A stretch of DNA of 64,000 bases from Hirundichthys speculiger (Eukaryota; Chordata; Actinopteri; Beloniformes; Exocoetidae): the NCBI GenBank assembly GCA_018398805.1, contig JAGFBZ010000258.1, positions 4,576,501-4,640,500 on the forward strand. Reading direction: 5' to 3'. How positions within the stretch are numbered: the first letter of the stretch is position 1; each line of letters opens with the position of its first letter. The notes under the pieces were generated by a model. The model ran no database searches. It saw only the letters and a program-made list of their open reading frames with translations, and was not told the origin of the DNA. A program made the translations under genes and the position numbers. Positions 50,465-61,436 of the stretch are shown in pieces.

Positions 50465-53400
50465 CGATCTACTATTAAAAGTTTAAAGCCAAGTGAGTGG
50501 TGCTCCAAAGTTAAATTATGAACTTGTAAATCAGCCTTGTATGAGCCATTTAGGTGAGTGGGACGCAGCTACTGCACAGCAGCATAACAGTATTTGATAT
50601 CAAGATTTTAGTCCTTTCTTAGTAATCCACACCGAGTTGTGCACGATGTCTACTTAAGAGCACTCAGAGCAATCAAATATGATTTATCTTTGTGAAATTG
50701 TTGCTACAGACAAAATCATCACCACTATAAAACTGCATGTTCCCTGGTACAAAAAGAACATCGTGATTACTTCTGCATGGGTCAACTCCTTCGCATAGTT
50801 GCTATTTGTAAGAATTACATATACCACACTTAAAAAAACAACAACATACATTTTGGTGCATATCTATTTGATGCATATCTGCTGTATTCACAAAAGAGGC
50901 ACTGAAAATACAGTGCTAATAAGTGAGGATGGTCCAGTAAACCTTGTAATACCACTTTGTTCCACTAGACGTGATATAAAGGACTGTAGCGTTTCGTCAA
51001 CCTTCATGCATTCCAATGAGGAAGAGGAGGTTGTGGTGGCTGAGGGCATCTTCTACTGGTTTCAATCATGCAGAGAGTAGTCATCAGTCATCAATTGCCA
51101 CTTGATTGTTATGTCTAAATAAGTTAAAGGCACTCAAAGATGCACAATGACACGTGGATGAGTCATCTCTGACTGCTAATGGATCTCTTAGCGTGCAAGA
51201 TATCTGGAACACGAAGAATCCCTGTTCCAGCTACAGTGAATGAGAGATCAAGGAAAGGTCTGACGTCATTGTGAGGATGAAGAAGCTATAAATTTTTCTC
51301 CCCTCAGTTCATTTTCAAAACAACTTTTGTTTTGTGCATGGTTACACCTCATTTGTGTGTTTTATTGAAAAAATGCGATATGTAGACCGGTTGGGTGACC
51401 TCTGCCAAATCATGTGGTGTGTAACGCAAGTTTGAATTAGGGCTGGGCAAGTTAATGCGTTATTATCGCATTAACTTGTTAATTTATTAACGCCAACATT
51501 TATTTTATATAAGTTGCTCACATGTTTTTGTTTTGAAAAGTCTGTTTCTGGCTGCTGCGGAACCGGAAGAAAATTTGCGGTGCGGAAAAACATGCAGAAA
51601 AGCTAAAACAGACTTGGAGAGCGGTAAAGTTACGGAACTTTAACATGGACATTTTCATTTTAAAGTTCTCCCAGACGGCTGATTCGATAGAAACAAGGTT
51701 ATTTGTAACCACTGCTAAGTTTAACTCCCCGTTAAAATTTCTGCTGTTAGCTCAGAAATTGCCTGTTTTAATGTTATGATTGTTGCTCAGGATTTTGTTG
51801 GTAGACTTTTTTTTGATATATATAAAACAGGATGACATTAATTCCCTGGCAGTGGCAATAAGCTTTATTTTATTTCACATTTTTTAAGATGAGATTTACA
51901 TTAAATATGTGTTACTGACAAGTGCTGATGTTAAAAGTGTTTGAACAACAAATGTTATGGCACTTAAGTTCATATGGCAGAAGAACACTTAATTAAACAC
52001 TTAAAACACTTTGATTTTGCATTTATAATGCGATTAATCGTGATTAATCAGGGAAATCGTGTGATTAATCACAATTAAAAAATTGTAATCGTTGCCCAGC
52101 ACTAGTTATAATGCAAGTTATTGTAAAGTGGAATTGTGTCTGGCAACAGGGGTAACACATGAACTTTCTTGTCATCTGCTTCTCTATTTGTTCTGGAGTG
52201 GTACACTCACATAATGTGCCTTTAAAGTTTTCTTCAGTCCCTAAAAAAGACCAATCTGTGACAAGTAGAAATTACTTTCTACTAAAGAGACAACTGGTAA
52301 ATGCCGGCACTAAAGTGAACATCCAAAGCAGACAATCAAATGAAAACCTGCATCCATCTCTGAATTATTGCTTTTGTTTGAAATTATTTAGACTCTCTAG
52401 CAATAGATATTATGCTACATGATATGATTATTATTTTGGAGAACCAATCCAACACCCTCATCTAAACCTCTAAGAACTACATCAACACACTAATTTGACG
52501 GATCTTTAATTACTTAATAACCAGTCTGTTACAAAAGCTCAGTAAAGCTTGGAGGAGGTAATTAAGAGGCAGCAACAGAGTAATACAGCTAAAAGATGTT
52601 GTAGCCTTATCCAACATCTATAATTACCTCATCAAGTGAAGTGTAGGCCTTATAATGCTTCAGCACTGCTACCCAGCACTGACAAATTGTAAGCACAGAC
52701 AAATCAGAGAGGCAATCAGAGAGGGAGATAGGATCATAGCTGATGCTGAAGTCTCCCAGTAGTGATATCATTACTCCCACAAACAAACAAAGCTACTTTC
52801 CCAGTCAGGCGGCTGGAAATGGGATGGTAGGAGTAAGGATCACAGACGATTACTGTACCCACAAAATTTACACAGAGGCTGAGGCATATGCATATGCATA
52901 TGCGTGTGTGTGTGTGTGCACTTGTGTTACCTTGCAGGTGAGAGAGCGCGTACAGGATCGTTTAGTCTCAGGGTCCTGCACTCCACAGTGCTTGTTCGGA
53001 TCAAACACTCTCCCTGTAAAACACACGCAAAAGAACATTAGACTGAGAAAGACATTATTCTGCAATTTCCTCTTTCCTTCCTTGCTTCAAATATCAAATC
53101 TCATTTAGTGGGAATAGGAGAGCTGTGATAGCATGAGTGAATATCTGCCGCTTAATACAGCAATTCACTCCTTCATTCCCACGGACGACATCGTATATTC
53201 TTTCGATGATTCAGTTGTCGTCGTAGGCCAGTAAAATATTACTACTCTGTGTGAGATGATTGGCAATGTTTCCAGATTCAAATTAACTGGCTCTCTGTGC
53301 TGTGTCTAACCAGTTTTGACAGGACAAACAGGCAGCTGGATGAGAGTCAGTGGTGATTGACAGCCCAGTAAATTTGTTCGTGACTTAATGAAAAGAGTCC

Positions 53401-56400
53401 GGAGGAAACATTCACTTATTAAGGAAATGTCATTCTAAACTTTTGAGGTAGCATCATAGTGATGCTGACCCTTTGTTCTTTATGAGATGAAACAACACAT
53501 CTATGAAAAGCAGCAATGAGGACAAAAAAATGCACAGATCATGAGGATAAGTTATAAATCTGCATTTTGAGTATAAGCATTATTTAACTCAGGGATGTAT
53601 TTATCCAGTCCTCAGCGTTTCCACTAGGATCCAGAAACCCTACACTAGCTGACCAATTCAGCACCCAACAGGAAATAGGCAGAATTAAAGTTAAGCCAAT
53701 GCTGGTACGGCATTTAGCAGCTAAAACGCCACATGACCTGGCCAGATGTCATAGGAGACCAAAGCAGAAGGAAAAGGCCAGGGGATGTTGGACTTACAGA
53801 AGTCAGGTAGAAAAGAGCAGATTGTAACATCAACACTGAATTTAACCGGTGTGCACTGTGATAGACAGCAAAGACAAAAGTGAGTTTGGGAGTCGCTCTG
53901 CCAAAACTCAACAGGCAGAAAACTTGCAAGTTTAAAACTTTTTCTATTCATAACAAGAAACAAACAAATAAAAGTTTTTAAATAATTTAAATGGAAGGGC
54001 TGTCAACTCACCAGGTGCTTCACCGTCACTTTTTTGCATGAATTTATAAATTCAAAATTTCTGTTTCACTGGTGTGAAAAACCAATGTGCATCTCTTTGG
54101 GACAATATGGTTCTACAGGACGTCAAGGCCCGTCCCCACTCATGAACAGTCCTGTCTGTGGCTCTGGTCAACAAAGTGGGTCTATATGCCACCATGTGGT
54201 CAGATGTGGCATTGTTACATACAGTGTCTTTAATAGGAAGTGCACACTGGCTTGTTTCTGTTTGGACTGAATAAACTCGGTATTGTGAGCTCAGACAACA
54301 GTGGAGGCGTAAGCTATGATATGAATAACTTAAATAAACCTCCCAACAGGGAGGGGGAAGAAAAGGTTTTCTCTATACTTGAGAAAAGGAAAAGAAAAAA
54401 AGAGTTAAGTCCACAGGATTTTTTATTTTAAACTGTTTGTTATGATTCTTCTTTTCTCAGTGGGAATTGGCCATCTCTAATCTCTGGGGTCAAATTACAT
54501 GATCTTATGATTAAATGTTTTAATGTCAGACCTGATTCATAGCAGCCAAGTATCAATGTCAAGTATCTTCAGTTTTTTGTTTTTTCCCCTTCATCAGGGA
54601 AGGACTACCTCAAGTCATTGTAGTTAAAAAAAAAAAAAAACCTTTTGGCAAAATGTTCTAGTACTGTGCACTTCTTCCAAGATGGAAGTGTGCTGAAGCT
54701 ATGATGTTCTCTCAAATGTCATTAAGTAAAGAAGTTCTTGTTGGTACTTTTAATTAGTTAAGTCCACTAGTTTCATTAGTGTTTGTTTAAAAAAAAAAAA
54801 AAAGTAATATCCGGAGTTAGTTTAATAGTGGAGATCAACTTGTAAATGTCAAATCATATTGGAGTCATAAAGACATTTTGTACTGCAACCTTCTAACCAC
54901 TGACAAACAGCCCACAAACTCAACAAACGTTTATTACTGCACACAAACTAGGAGCCAAAACCATATCGTCCGCTTACCAGGTTATCTGAAACAGATGAGG
55001 GAGGTAAGAGAACCCTAATCTTGTGCTCGCCTTCCCAATGATCTCTGCGTTAGCTGTTTTAACACTCCAGATTAAATTTATAAAGCAAGTCCAACAAACA
55101 CAGACCGAGACATAAACTCACATTAAGAGAGAATTTCGAACTACACATTTTTGCATTTTTGTAACTACACATCGGGTCAACGTGGACCACGAGAAATGTG
55201 ATTGATCGACGTGGTAGAGTTGTTTTGCTACATCTTTAATAACTTTACTTTATTGGTACCGTCAATCAAAAACAACAAGAACAACAAAATAACAAACAGG
55301 CATCACCCAAATCATCACAGCAATACAGCCATTCGTATGTCCCACTGCTACTTCTTAGTCAAGTCAGGTAGAACCATAGTTTGCTGCAAAGTCTGTATGA
55401 CTGAATAGTAAATCAGTGTCGGTTCATGTAAGATAGACTTTATTGGCTCCATTGCTTAGTTTGAGCTTTATAAAAGAAGTAAACAAAAGGTAGCTCAGCA
55501 CTACAGAAAAGTGTTCTAGCGGTTGGTGGTGTAATTACAGAGCAACGCAAACAACAATACATGTGTATAAATGCCATAGATAGCATAGAACAGTGATTCC
55601 CAAAGTGTGGGCCGCGGCCACCTGGTGGGTCGTCACGCAGTACTGCAGGTGGGTCGTGCGAGGTCATTAAAATTAAACAAATATGTTTTTTAATCCTTGA
55701 TCTTTTTAAAAAGTTTTTAATTACTGTAAAATATTAATGACATGATTTAAAAACATTAAGAAGTAACAAAACAAACCAGTTAAGTGTTATTCTACTATCA
55801 TCTTAACTTAATATGACAAGTGTCACCTTATTTGTTGACTCCTTACATTAATGTCTGAACATAGCTTCTAGTCCTGTATGTTGATCACAGTTGTAATTGG
55901 AGGTTTCGGTGGGCCGCGGAGATTTTTCACATTTCAAATTGGGCCTTGGTATTCTGAAGTTTGAGAATGGCTGGCATAGAACATTAAAGGATAGAGAAAA
56001 TAAGTGGGAAATACATTAAAATATGAGCAGATGTTACTTCATTGCCAAAACTCTTCAATGTCATCTCTCCACTATCCCATCTGCTGCCAAATATTTGGGG
56101 CTGGAAGCCCTCTAAAAAATATTAACATATGAACTACAGCTTGATCTTGTGAAAAAGTATTCATGAATGCATTAACGGGGCAACTCTTGAGCTTTAGAGA
56201 ACACCTAACTCCTCCACCACACCCTGAAGAGATTCACTTTCTTCATCAGTGAAATAAAAGGATTTAAAATCTAAACTAAACTAAAGAAAAAGCAGGTATA
56301 AAAACTACTTTTTCTGCAGTGATGTGGTGAAGCATGCATGCAAATACTTGATCTCCTTCACCAAACAACAGATTCAGTTCCTGACCTGAGAGTCTTTTGT

Positions 56401-57185
56401 GTGGCCTGGAGGATGTCTTAGTCCCATTCTGTTGCTTCTTCTCCAGCGGCGACAGCGATGACAATGCTGGCAGAGGAACCGATCGGTGAGAGGGCGAAGG
56501 TGACAGGGAGGACTTCCGATCCAGCGGTGAGGGAGACGGAGTTGATGACGCCCGTCTGTCCAGCGGAGAGTGCGCTGGGCTGGGCCGTCTGTCCAGGGAG
56601 GATGGAGGCGTGATGGAGCGCGGTGTGGATGGCCCACTGCTTCCTCGACCGTTGGTGAGCTTCTCACTCGAGCGCTGGGAGGTAGTGGGAGTGAGGGAGG
56701 AAGTTTTGAGTGGGGAGGGGGCGGAGGCGGACGAAGAAGAGGAGGAGGAGGAGAGGCGCAAATGCGACGCCGAGTCCGCTCGGCTGAGGCAGGGCATTTT
56801 CTCCAGGCTTACAACTGGTAGTGATACGCTGCAGAACGGCAGAGGAAGAGCAAAAGAAGTGCATACAGATTACTTGAAGGCAGCAAACGCAGCATGTAGC
56901 TTTTAATCAGATTCTGACTGCTCCTGAAGTACTCTGGGGATGCGAGTATGACCGTAATAATATTAAAAAGGAGAGTGCTCACTCACCATGTCTTGTTCCG
57001 CGCCCCCTTTGGTGGGTAAACAGCAAGTGGCGCCTTGCTGAAGCGGGAGTGAGGGTAATCTTTGGGGACTCTGAATGCCAGCGTGTCCCCAGGGCTTGGA
57101 GCCACAGTGGGGGCCACTGCAGGTGCTTTTGGCTTCATGGGAACCAAGGGGCTTCTGGAGGGGACTGGGGAGCTGTGTCGTTTTT
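42746..57185 (-). CDS. atxn7l1: Ataxin-7-like protein 1 gene, 3' eight exons (5' end outside window)
   Basis: Joined coding sequence of eight exons: 56987-57185, 56386-56828, 52931-53013, 48428-48690, 47590-47807, 44417-44561, 43359-43889 and 42746-43043. All junction phases agree, giving 725 residues and a TAA stop; the first codon is completed by an exon beyond 64000. Known role of the family: ATXN7-type subunits anchor the USP22/Ubp8 deubiquitinase module to the SAGA co-activator in the nucleus. Seen here, counted from the first full codon: KRH, the probable end of the N-terminal zinc finger (1-3); poly-Ser and Ser/Pro linker (about 75-205); SCA7 domain with C223, C234, C240 and H243 as probable zinc ligands; second conserved block SRLMGRGYYVFDRRW (415-429); Ser/Lys-rich tail. 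KKQQNGTKTSSRPHKRLS before the SCA7 domain and MWRKVPLAAE after block two match mammalian ATXN7L1 better than ATXN7 or ATXN7L2. No polyglutamine tract is present in this part. The C-terminal 100 residues do not resemble the human tail I know. Confidence 0.93.
43359..43889 (-). CDS. atxn7l1: atxn7l1 exon H (Ser/Pro and Lys-rich region)
   Basis: 531 nt exon, acceptor tttttcag, donor gtgagt. It encodes KVPLAAESLPSLSPSG, then a long Ser/Thr/Pro region, then a basic Ser-rich segment (KTSRPSKDTED, GAKKKKNSSHSS, YKRNCSS) comparable in position and composition to the human KTSKSSKVKD ... KKNCVLN segment. A second Lys/Arg cluster, NKKKRHGRGD, may serve nuclear localisation; that is inference. Confidence 0.88.
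44417..44561 (-). CDS. atxn7l1: atxn7l1 exon G (second conserved block)
   Basis: 145 nt if the in-frame acceptor (actcag, ending at 44562) is used. It encodes VTACLPLQFCVFSSRL then MGRGYYVFDRRWDRMRLALQ and SMVEKHLNAQMWR, the second strongly conserved block of the family. A stronger-looking acceptor (tccccctacag) 23 bases inside would give 44417-44538 but breaks the frame with exon F. The 3' end uses a GC donor (AG|gcgagt); this is required to continue as MWRKVPLAAE, which aligns with human MWKKIPPAAD. Confidence 0.9.
44679..45485. mobile_element. pogo/Tigger-like element, copy 3, in atxn7l1 intron
   Basis: Starts CAGTGATCCGTTATTTTAT and ends ACGGATCACTG, with TA on both sides. It lies in the intron between exons F and G, only 117 bp upstream of exon G in transcript direction. 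Confidence 0.88.
45840..46330 (+). pseudogene. Tc1-like transposase fragment in atxn7l1 intron
   Basis: The plus frame at 45981-46229 contains VKHGGGGIMLGGS and FQHDSDAKHTS, then MAQSEPK. These are degraded forms of the GGGSIMVWG, second-Asp and WPSQSPDLN motifs. It is antisense to the host gene. Confidence 0.75.
46511..46568. repeat. Partial exon F copy with 10-bp inverted repeat
   Basis: 46533-46568 matches exon F bases 47745-47780 at 33 of 36 positions. Just before it, agcacctcct (46511-46520) is the exact inverse of aggaggtgct (46535-46544), so the segment can fold as a hairpin. Confidence 0.65.
47590..47807 (-). CDS. atxn7l1: atxn7l1 exon F (SRLSSDEG block)
   Basis: 218 nt exon, acceptor ctccag, donor gtaaat. 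After a Ser/Ala/Pro-rich stretch it encodes SSRLSSDEGDAETPDDTD, matching the acidic SRLSSDEGE segment conserved in ATXN7 and ATXN7L1. It ends ALNYFQSSPTAIR with one base left over, which sets the reading phase of the next exon. Part of the exon (47745-47780) recurs at 33 of 36 positions in the intron downstream, at 46533-46568. Confidence 0.88.
48296..48333. repeat. Poly-A tract in atxn7l1 intron
   Basis: A-rich run of nearly 40 bases. It lies just downstream (in transcript direction) of exon E. Confidence 0.95.
48428..48690 (-). CDS. atxn7l1: atxn7l1 exon E (SCA7 domain, second half)
   Basis: 263 nt exon, acceptor ccgcag, donor gtgggg. It opens THSLTQRRAVPGRKKHFD and continues ILLAEHKEQAKEREALKAKEKEK: the rest of the SCA7 domain, including H243 and the basic RRAVPGR helix region. 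In human ATXN7 the SCA7 domain binds nucleosomes (H2A/H2B); this is known of the relative, not shown here. The exon ends STLKLRLANAHIPR. The plus-strand open frame covering 48285-48869 is an antisense artefact extended by a poly-A tract. Confidence 0.95.
50435..50461. repeat. Poly-A tract in atxn7l1 intron
   Basis: Run of 27 or so A residues. Confidence 0.95.
51438..52104. mobile_element. hAT-type element, 667 bp copy in atxn7l1 intron
   Basis: Ends TAGGGCTGGGCAAG / TTGCCCAGCACTA with flanks gtttgaat / gttataat (6 of 8). It follows the 23742 copy closely but lacks about 0.4 kb of its internal sequence. Confidence 0.82.
52884..52920. repeat. (GCATAT)n(GTG)n repeat beside exon D donor
   Basis: Three CATATG units followed by a run of about eight GT units end about ten bases from the exon D splice donor. 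On the transcript strand this is a CA repeat in the first bases of the intron. Confidence 0.92.
52931..53013 (-). CDS. atxn7l1: atxn7l1 exon D (SCA7 domain, first half)
   Basis: 83 nt exon, acceptor ttttacag, donor gtaaca. It encodes RVFDPNKHCGVQDPETKR followed by SCTRSLTCK, the diagnostic start of the SCA7 domain, with three of the four probable zinc ligands (C223, C234, C240). The fourth ligand, H243, is in the next exon 4.2 kb away, so the metal site is split by an intron. A CA/TG-type repeat starts about ten bases into the downstream intron. Confidence 0.96.
55591..55973. mobile_element. Short hAT MITE (383 bp), copy B, in atxn7l1 intron
   Basis: Ends CAGTGATTCCCAAAG / GAGAATGGCTG with perfect 8-bp duplication gcatagaa (55583-55590 and 55974-55981). 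It is the same family as 20448-20833, inverted. Confidence 0.9.
56386..56828 (-). CDS. atxn7l1: atxn7l1 exon C (Ser/Pro linker, LDRR repeats)
   Basis: 443 nt exon, acceptor ctgcag, donor gtcagg, separated from exon A by only 158 bp. It opens CVSLPVVSLEKMPCLSRAD, close to the mammalian CVPVPVVSLEKIP. Then follow a run of eight serines, Ser/Thr/Pro-rich sequence, and three LDRR/LDRK units each followed by Ser-Pro pairs. It ends EKKQQNGTKTSSRPHKRLS, the conserved lead-in to the SCA7 domain. The exon encodes 147 residues where the human protein has roughly 80, so the linker is expanded. Plus-strand open frames here (56570-56906) are antisense shadows of the GC-rich serine codons. Confidence 0.92.
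56987..57185 (-). CDS. atxn7l1: atxn7l1 exon A (first exon in window)
   Basis: 199 nt exon with acceptor ttttag before 57185 and donor gtgagt after 56987. It starts with the last two bases of a split codon and reads KRHSSPVPSRSP, which fits as the end of the family's N-terminal C2H2-like finger (ERRH in mammals) plus the following linker. Near its end FSKAPLAVYPPKGARNKTC parallels the mammalian PAKGSRDKPC. The exon carrying the HDDFYLVVC part of the finger was looked for up to 64000 on the minus strand and not found, so the intron upstream exceeds 6.8 kb. Confidence 0.9.
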
Positions 57186-58749
57186 CTAAAACAGATCAAG
57201 ACAAAAACACAAAGACATTTGGGAGGTCAAGTAGATGGCACACATTTAAAAAGACCATGATCACACATTGCCAGTGGGGTACCTTTTGGTTCTGGGTACT
57301 TTTTTTTCTCTGATTTGCAGACAGTTACCAGTTACCACTTGAGTGTTGCACTGAATGGACTGTATTGTGTCACTTTTTTTTATGAAATGCTACTTTAATA
57401 CCAGATGGCTGTCTTGCTACATGAGAGATAGCGAATCTGTGCCACAATGTCTCCAAAGGAAAAAAAAAAAAGGAACTGTTTCCAAATCGATTTCATGTCT
57501 CAAATTAGCAAGTCCTCGGTCCTCATGTGATGAACTCCACCATACTGCTGTTAGGTGAAGTTCAAGCCAAGAGTGATGAAGGCCTTCTGACCCAGACCAG
57601 ACCATGACCACAATACATGAGTGAAAACTGCTGAAACACAGCAGGAAATGCAAAGGGGAGTTAATCACAAGGCTGTCGGGGGCGGAAAAAAAACAAAGGA
57701 GTGGAAAGGAGAGGAGCTTACACTTACGGTTTTTGCTATGCATGTCTTTGTGGGAGAAGGGTGGGTAGGGGGTAGGGGGGTGTGCTCCAGGCCTGTCTCT
57801 CTCTGTGTCTGTCTCACAGGGAAACTATATCCCAGCTACCTGAATAAAAAAAAGAGGGGTGAACACGTCGTAAACGCTCACAAATGAGGTAGGGAAAACA
57901 CACTGAACACACACCAAAACTGTCTTATAGGTTGTTAAAAGAAAGAAAACACAAATTAGGTGTAATGTATACGTAAAGATGTCTTTTGAGCTCATCCCTT
58001 CCTTAAGGTGCTTAAGGGGGTAAACGCAAGACATTTGTAAGATAGCAGCTGCTTTCCACTACCATAATCTATTGAAAAAGTTAAATTTCTTCTAATAAGA
58101 ATCAAAAAGTGTTATATGTGCCAAAGCAATACCTAAAGGTAGAAGCTTAGGCAGAATCAAAGGATACTAATATTCTGCAGCATTTTGTTTTGTTTTTTTC
58201 GAAAAAGGCTTTACTCCGACTTGAACCATTGTTTCTGCTCTGCACCAACATTACTGTGCAAGGCAACACATGCATATCCATCAGCATTCAAAACTACACA
58301 TTTAAAGAGGAGATACAGAGATTGATCACCTTGCATTTTTGGTAAATGCAGGAGCATAAGGTACTAGAAAAAAAAAGTTTAGCCTCCGATAATAAATGCT
58401 TCACGATGATGCAGAGACTAGTCAGCATGACTTAGTCGTGGAAGTTTTTCATTGCTAGTTCTTAATACCCAAAGATATAAATTTGTACAGGCTGGAAGGT
58501 AGAAATAAGTAATTGAGGAGCAACAGCATAAATGTTTGGGACAACAAACTTTATCCAACACCAAAAAGTGTCACTCTGCTGAGCATACCCAAGGTCATGA
58601 AGCTAACAATGGCTCAGAGGCTAAAGGTAAAGCTAAAATTAAATCAACAGCCAGCATCCTATTTCATAAGAAAATTGAAATTAGCTTACCAAAACTTTAA
58701 GAAAATCCCATAAACGGAAACAACCTGCTTCCCAAACTATAACAAACAT

Positions 58750-58902
58750 TGCTCCAACCAATCACTAAATGGGGGAGGGTTTTGCTTGTGATGAAGAGGA
58801 TTTACTCAGTAAGTACTGAGGGGGGGGGAGGAGCCAGCTTTCCATGTTTAACTGATATTTTGTCAAACATCAGACGTCATTCAGAAATTGCATACCCTAC
58901 CT
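58750..58902. mobile_element. piggyBac-like MITE, right part
   Basis: CAGACGTCATTCAGAAATTG and CATACCCTACCT followed by TTAA parallel the element at 30460-30650. The left end was not located. Confidence 0.45.
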
Positions 58903-58992
58903 TTAAACCCTGTTCACTTGACTGAGAGCACCATGAAATGTTGAAGCTAAAGCAACACACAAATCATCTATATGCATTGCTGCATTGCTCTT

Positions 58993-59016
58993 ACACACAC
59001 ACACACACACACACAG
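58993..59016. repeat. (CA)n microsatellite
   Basis: Twelve CA units, followed about 17 bases later by a T-run of 20 or more. Confidence 0.95.
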
Positions 59017-60450
59017 AAATAATTGATAAGAATTTTTTTTTTTTTTTTTTTTTACAGAATAAATTCAGCCTGCTTGTTTCACAAGCTTTTATACAGGGGA
59101 ATTTTGCTTTGTTCGCCATGTTATGTGAGGGGTTGGTAAGAAGTGGATGTAACTATAGAGACTGACAATTTCACACTAAAAATGTTAATACACATATCCC
59201 TTTGTATGCATGTTTTATAAGTACTGGTGAGTGGTTTCTGTTGCCCTCAGGCTGGGTCAAATCAGCTGGTTCTCTTCAAAGTCTGCACTAATGCTAGTCT
59301 CTGCACCTCTCACTGTAGCTGGAGATTCATATTTAATGTGCAGATGTGATGTCATTGTTTATCCAACATGCAGCATGTGGCTTTCTATGCGTATGTAAAG
59401 CATGGTTATGTGTCACAATGCTGAATGACTACAGTGAAAGGCTCCTAACAGCAGGACGGTACAACAACAGCCTGATCTACAAGTGTATTTGTTCAGAGTG
59501 CATGAGCGTATGTGTAAATGTGCCAATTGGGCATGAATGATGATAGAGCCTCATACACCGTGTGCACGCAAGTTTTTGTGGGCTTAAGATGTACGATACA
59601 AGCATACCAAAATATATTTTACAGCATATGTATATTCATGCATGCATTAGGCATGGCGCATAATTTACATGTGTGATTATGTGTGCGTATGATTGTGTGT
59701 AGCAGGTGTGCAAACAAGCTAGTGGAAGCAGAAAAACCAGGGGGACAGCTGTATTCAGAGAAGCAGGGTCAAAGTCCAGAGGCACATTTACAGGTATGCA
59801 CTACAAATTTCACACATTTATTAAATGTTCTTCCACACAGTTTCACACACTGGACTTATGCCATTTTCATCAACTCAGCTGTGCAGTTTAAGCTTAAGTT
59901 TCCAGGTTTACCATCCTGATTTCACCGTCTACTTTTATTTGGCCCAGCTAGGAATAAGGTGACAGTAAATGTGAAGAAATATAACATCAAGTATCTTATG
60001 ATTATTTAGTTAAGTGTTCTCAACGGGGGCGGTACCGCCCCCCAGGGGGCGTTCTGACCCTTTAGGGGGGCGCTGGAAACGTCAGGAGCTGAGAGGGGGG
60101 CGCTCAGGCACAAATGAGGGGCGCCACGCCTTGAGAACTCTATCTTAAACTTCCATTATTTCTCAAGGGGTTTTTTTTATAGTTCAAATCTATTCATGTT
60201 TCAATAAAATGTTGTGCTCAGATTTCCTTTCAAAAAATAAAGCTGCTGTCTGAGACCAAAACCATGAGTCTGCTGCTTCCATGACACGGTAAAATCTCCT
60301 TTTCTCTCTACGTCACAACCAGATGAGCCGAGCGGGATCGGTTGCCATAGTAACACCTATAAACACACAGCAGCAGGGAAACCTCTTTCCAGCACATTTC
60401 ACGGGCTTCATTCAACAACCAATGAAAACATACACAATCAAGACTACGTA

Positions 60451-60946
60451 CCGTATTGGCCCGAATATAGAACGACTCTGATTATAAGACGACCCCTAAT
60501 TTTTAAATATCATTTTGGGAAAATAAAAATATGTTAAAGACAATGAGGCTATTCATTAAAAAAAAAATTTTATTCTACAATTTATTATAGAAAAACTCAC
60601 AGAAATAACATTCTGCTGTATTATTAAACATTTTAATGATTTCATCTTCTTTAGGTACTGTGGTACCATACTTAAGGTAAGGTACATGTCAGGTTTCAAT
60701 GTTATTGAAGATCAAGGTATAGTACTATTTAATAAACTGATGTTTATTATGTTAATAAACATCAAATCTGCTCCATGCATTCACTGTGATGCTCCAATCA
60801 CTTACTGGTTACTTGGGTGTGGCTCCATCTAGTGGCACAGATGTGTAATGACACTAGAAAAGTCTAGTCCTAGATTATAAGAAGACCCTGTTTTTAAAAA
60901 AAATATTTCTAGAATAAAATATCGTCCTATATTTGGGCCAATACGG
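60451..60946. mobile_element. TIR element nested in the hAT element
   Basis: Ends CCGTATTGGCCCGAATATAG / TTTGGGCCAATACGG flanked by TA. It is non-autonomous, about 496 bp. Its interior contains a module also found at about 24040-24175. Confidence 0.75.
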
Positions 60947-61214
60947 TAATCACGTTTAATCATAAACATTTACAGTACAATCAAAAATGGTGGAAAACAA
61001 GAAAAGTAATGGCAGTACAATGCTTATTACATAAATTATGGATTTATTCCATCACTGAGTAATGTACATCTGCTGATGTGCTGCTATGTGAGCAGCTGTT
61101 CTCCAATGAAGCCATGAAGCCATCGCGATTACAGTAGCATCTTTCTAAAAAACATCCTAGACAAGGCATCTAAAGACTCAGCTTACTGAACAGGGAATCA
61201 GCAGAGCTCTCCAC

Positions 61215-61436
61215 ATGCAGACAAAATACCGAAACCATCTGGACCTCGTGAGCTCTGGTGCACTCAGGCTGAAACTCACGGCGATGTGTCCAGACGTGAA
61301 AAAGCTGGCAGCAGCTCACTCTAAGCGCAGGGCTCCCACTAAAATAGTTTTTCTTATTTTTTTCTCATTTTCAGGCCAGGCCTTGTCAGTAGCCTACTCT
61401 GAAAATGACCGTTTGAAATGTTTTAGGGCGCATTAA
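61215..61436 (+). pseudogene. hAT transposase C-terminal remnant
   Basis: The frame begins MQTKYRNHLDLVSSGALRLK followed by LTAMCPDVKKLAAAH. This is the TKYRnRLdv..dLRLkLt pattern at the C terminus of fish hAT (ZBED-related) transposases. Only the tail is present, inside the hAT element whose ends are at 60012 and 61714, so it is non-functional. Confidence 0.7.

Noticed and set aside
56570..56906. Plus-strand Gly/Glu-rich frames
   Set aside because: Antisense shadows of the Ser/Pro codons of atxn7l1 exon C.
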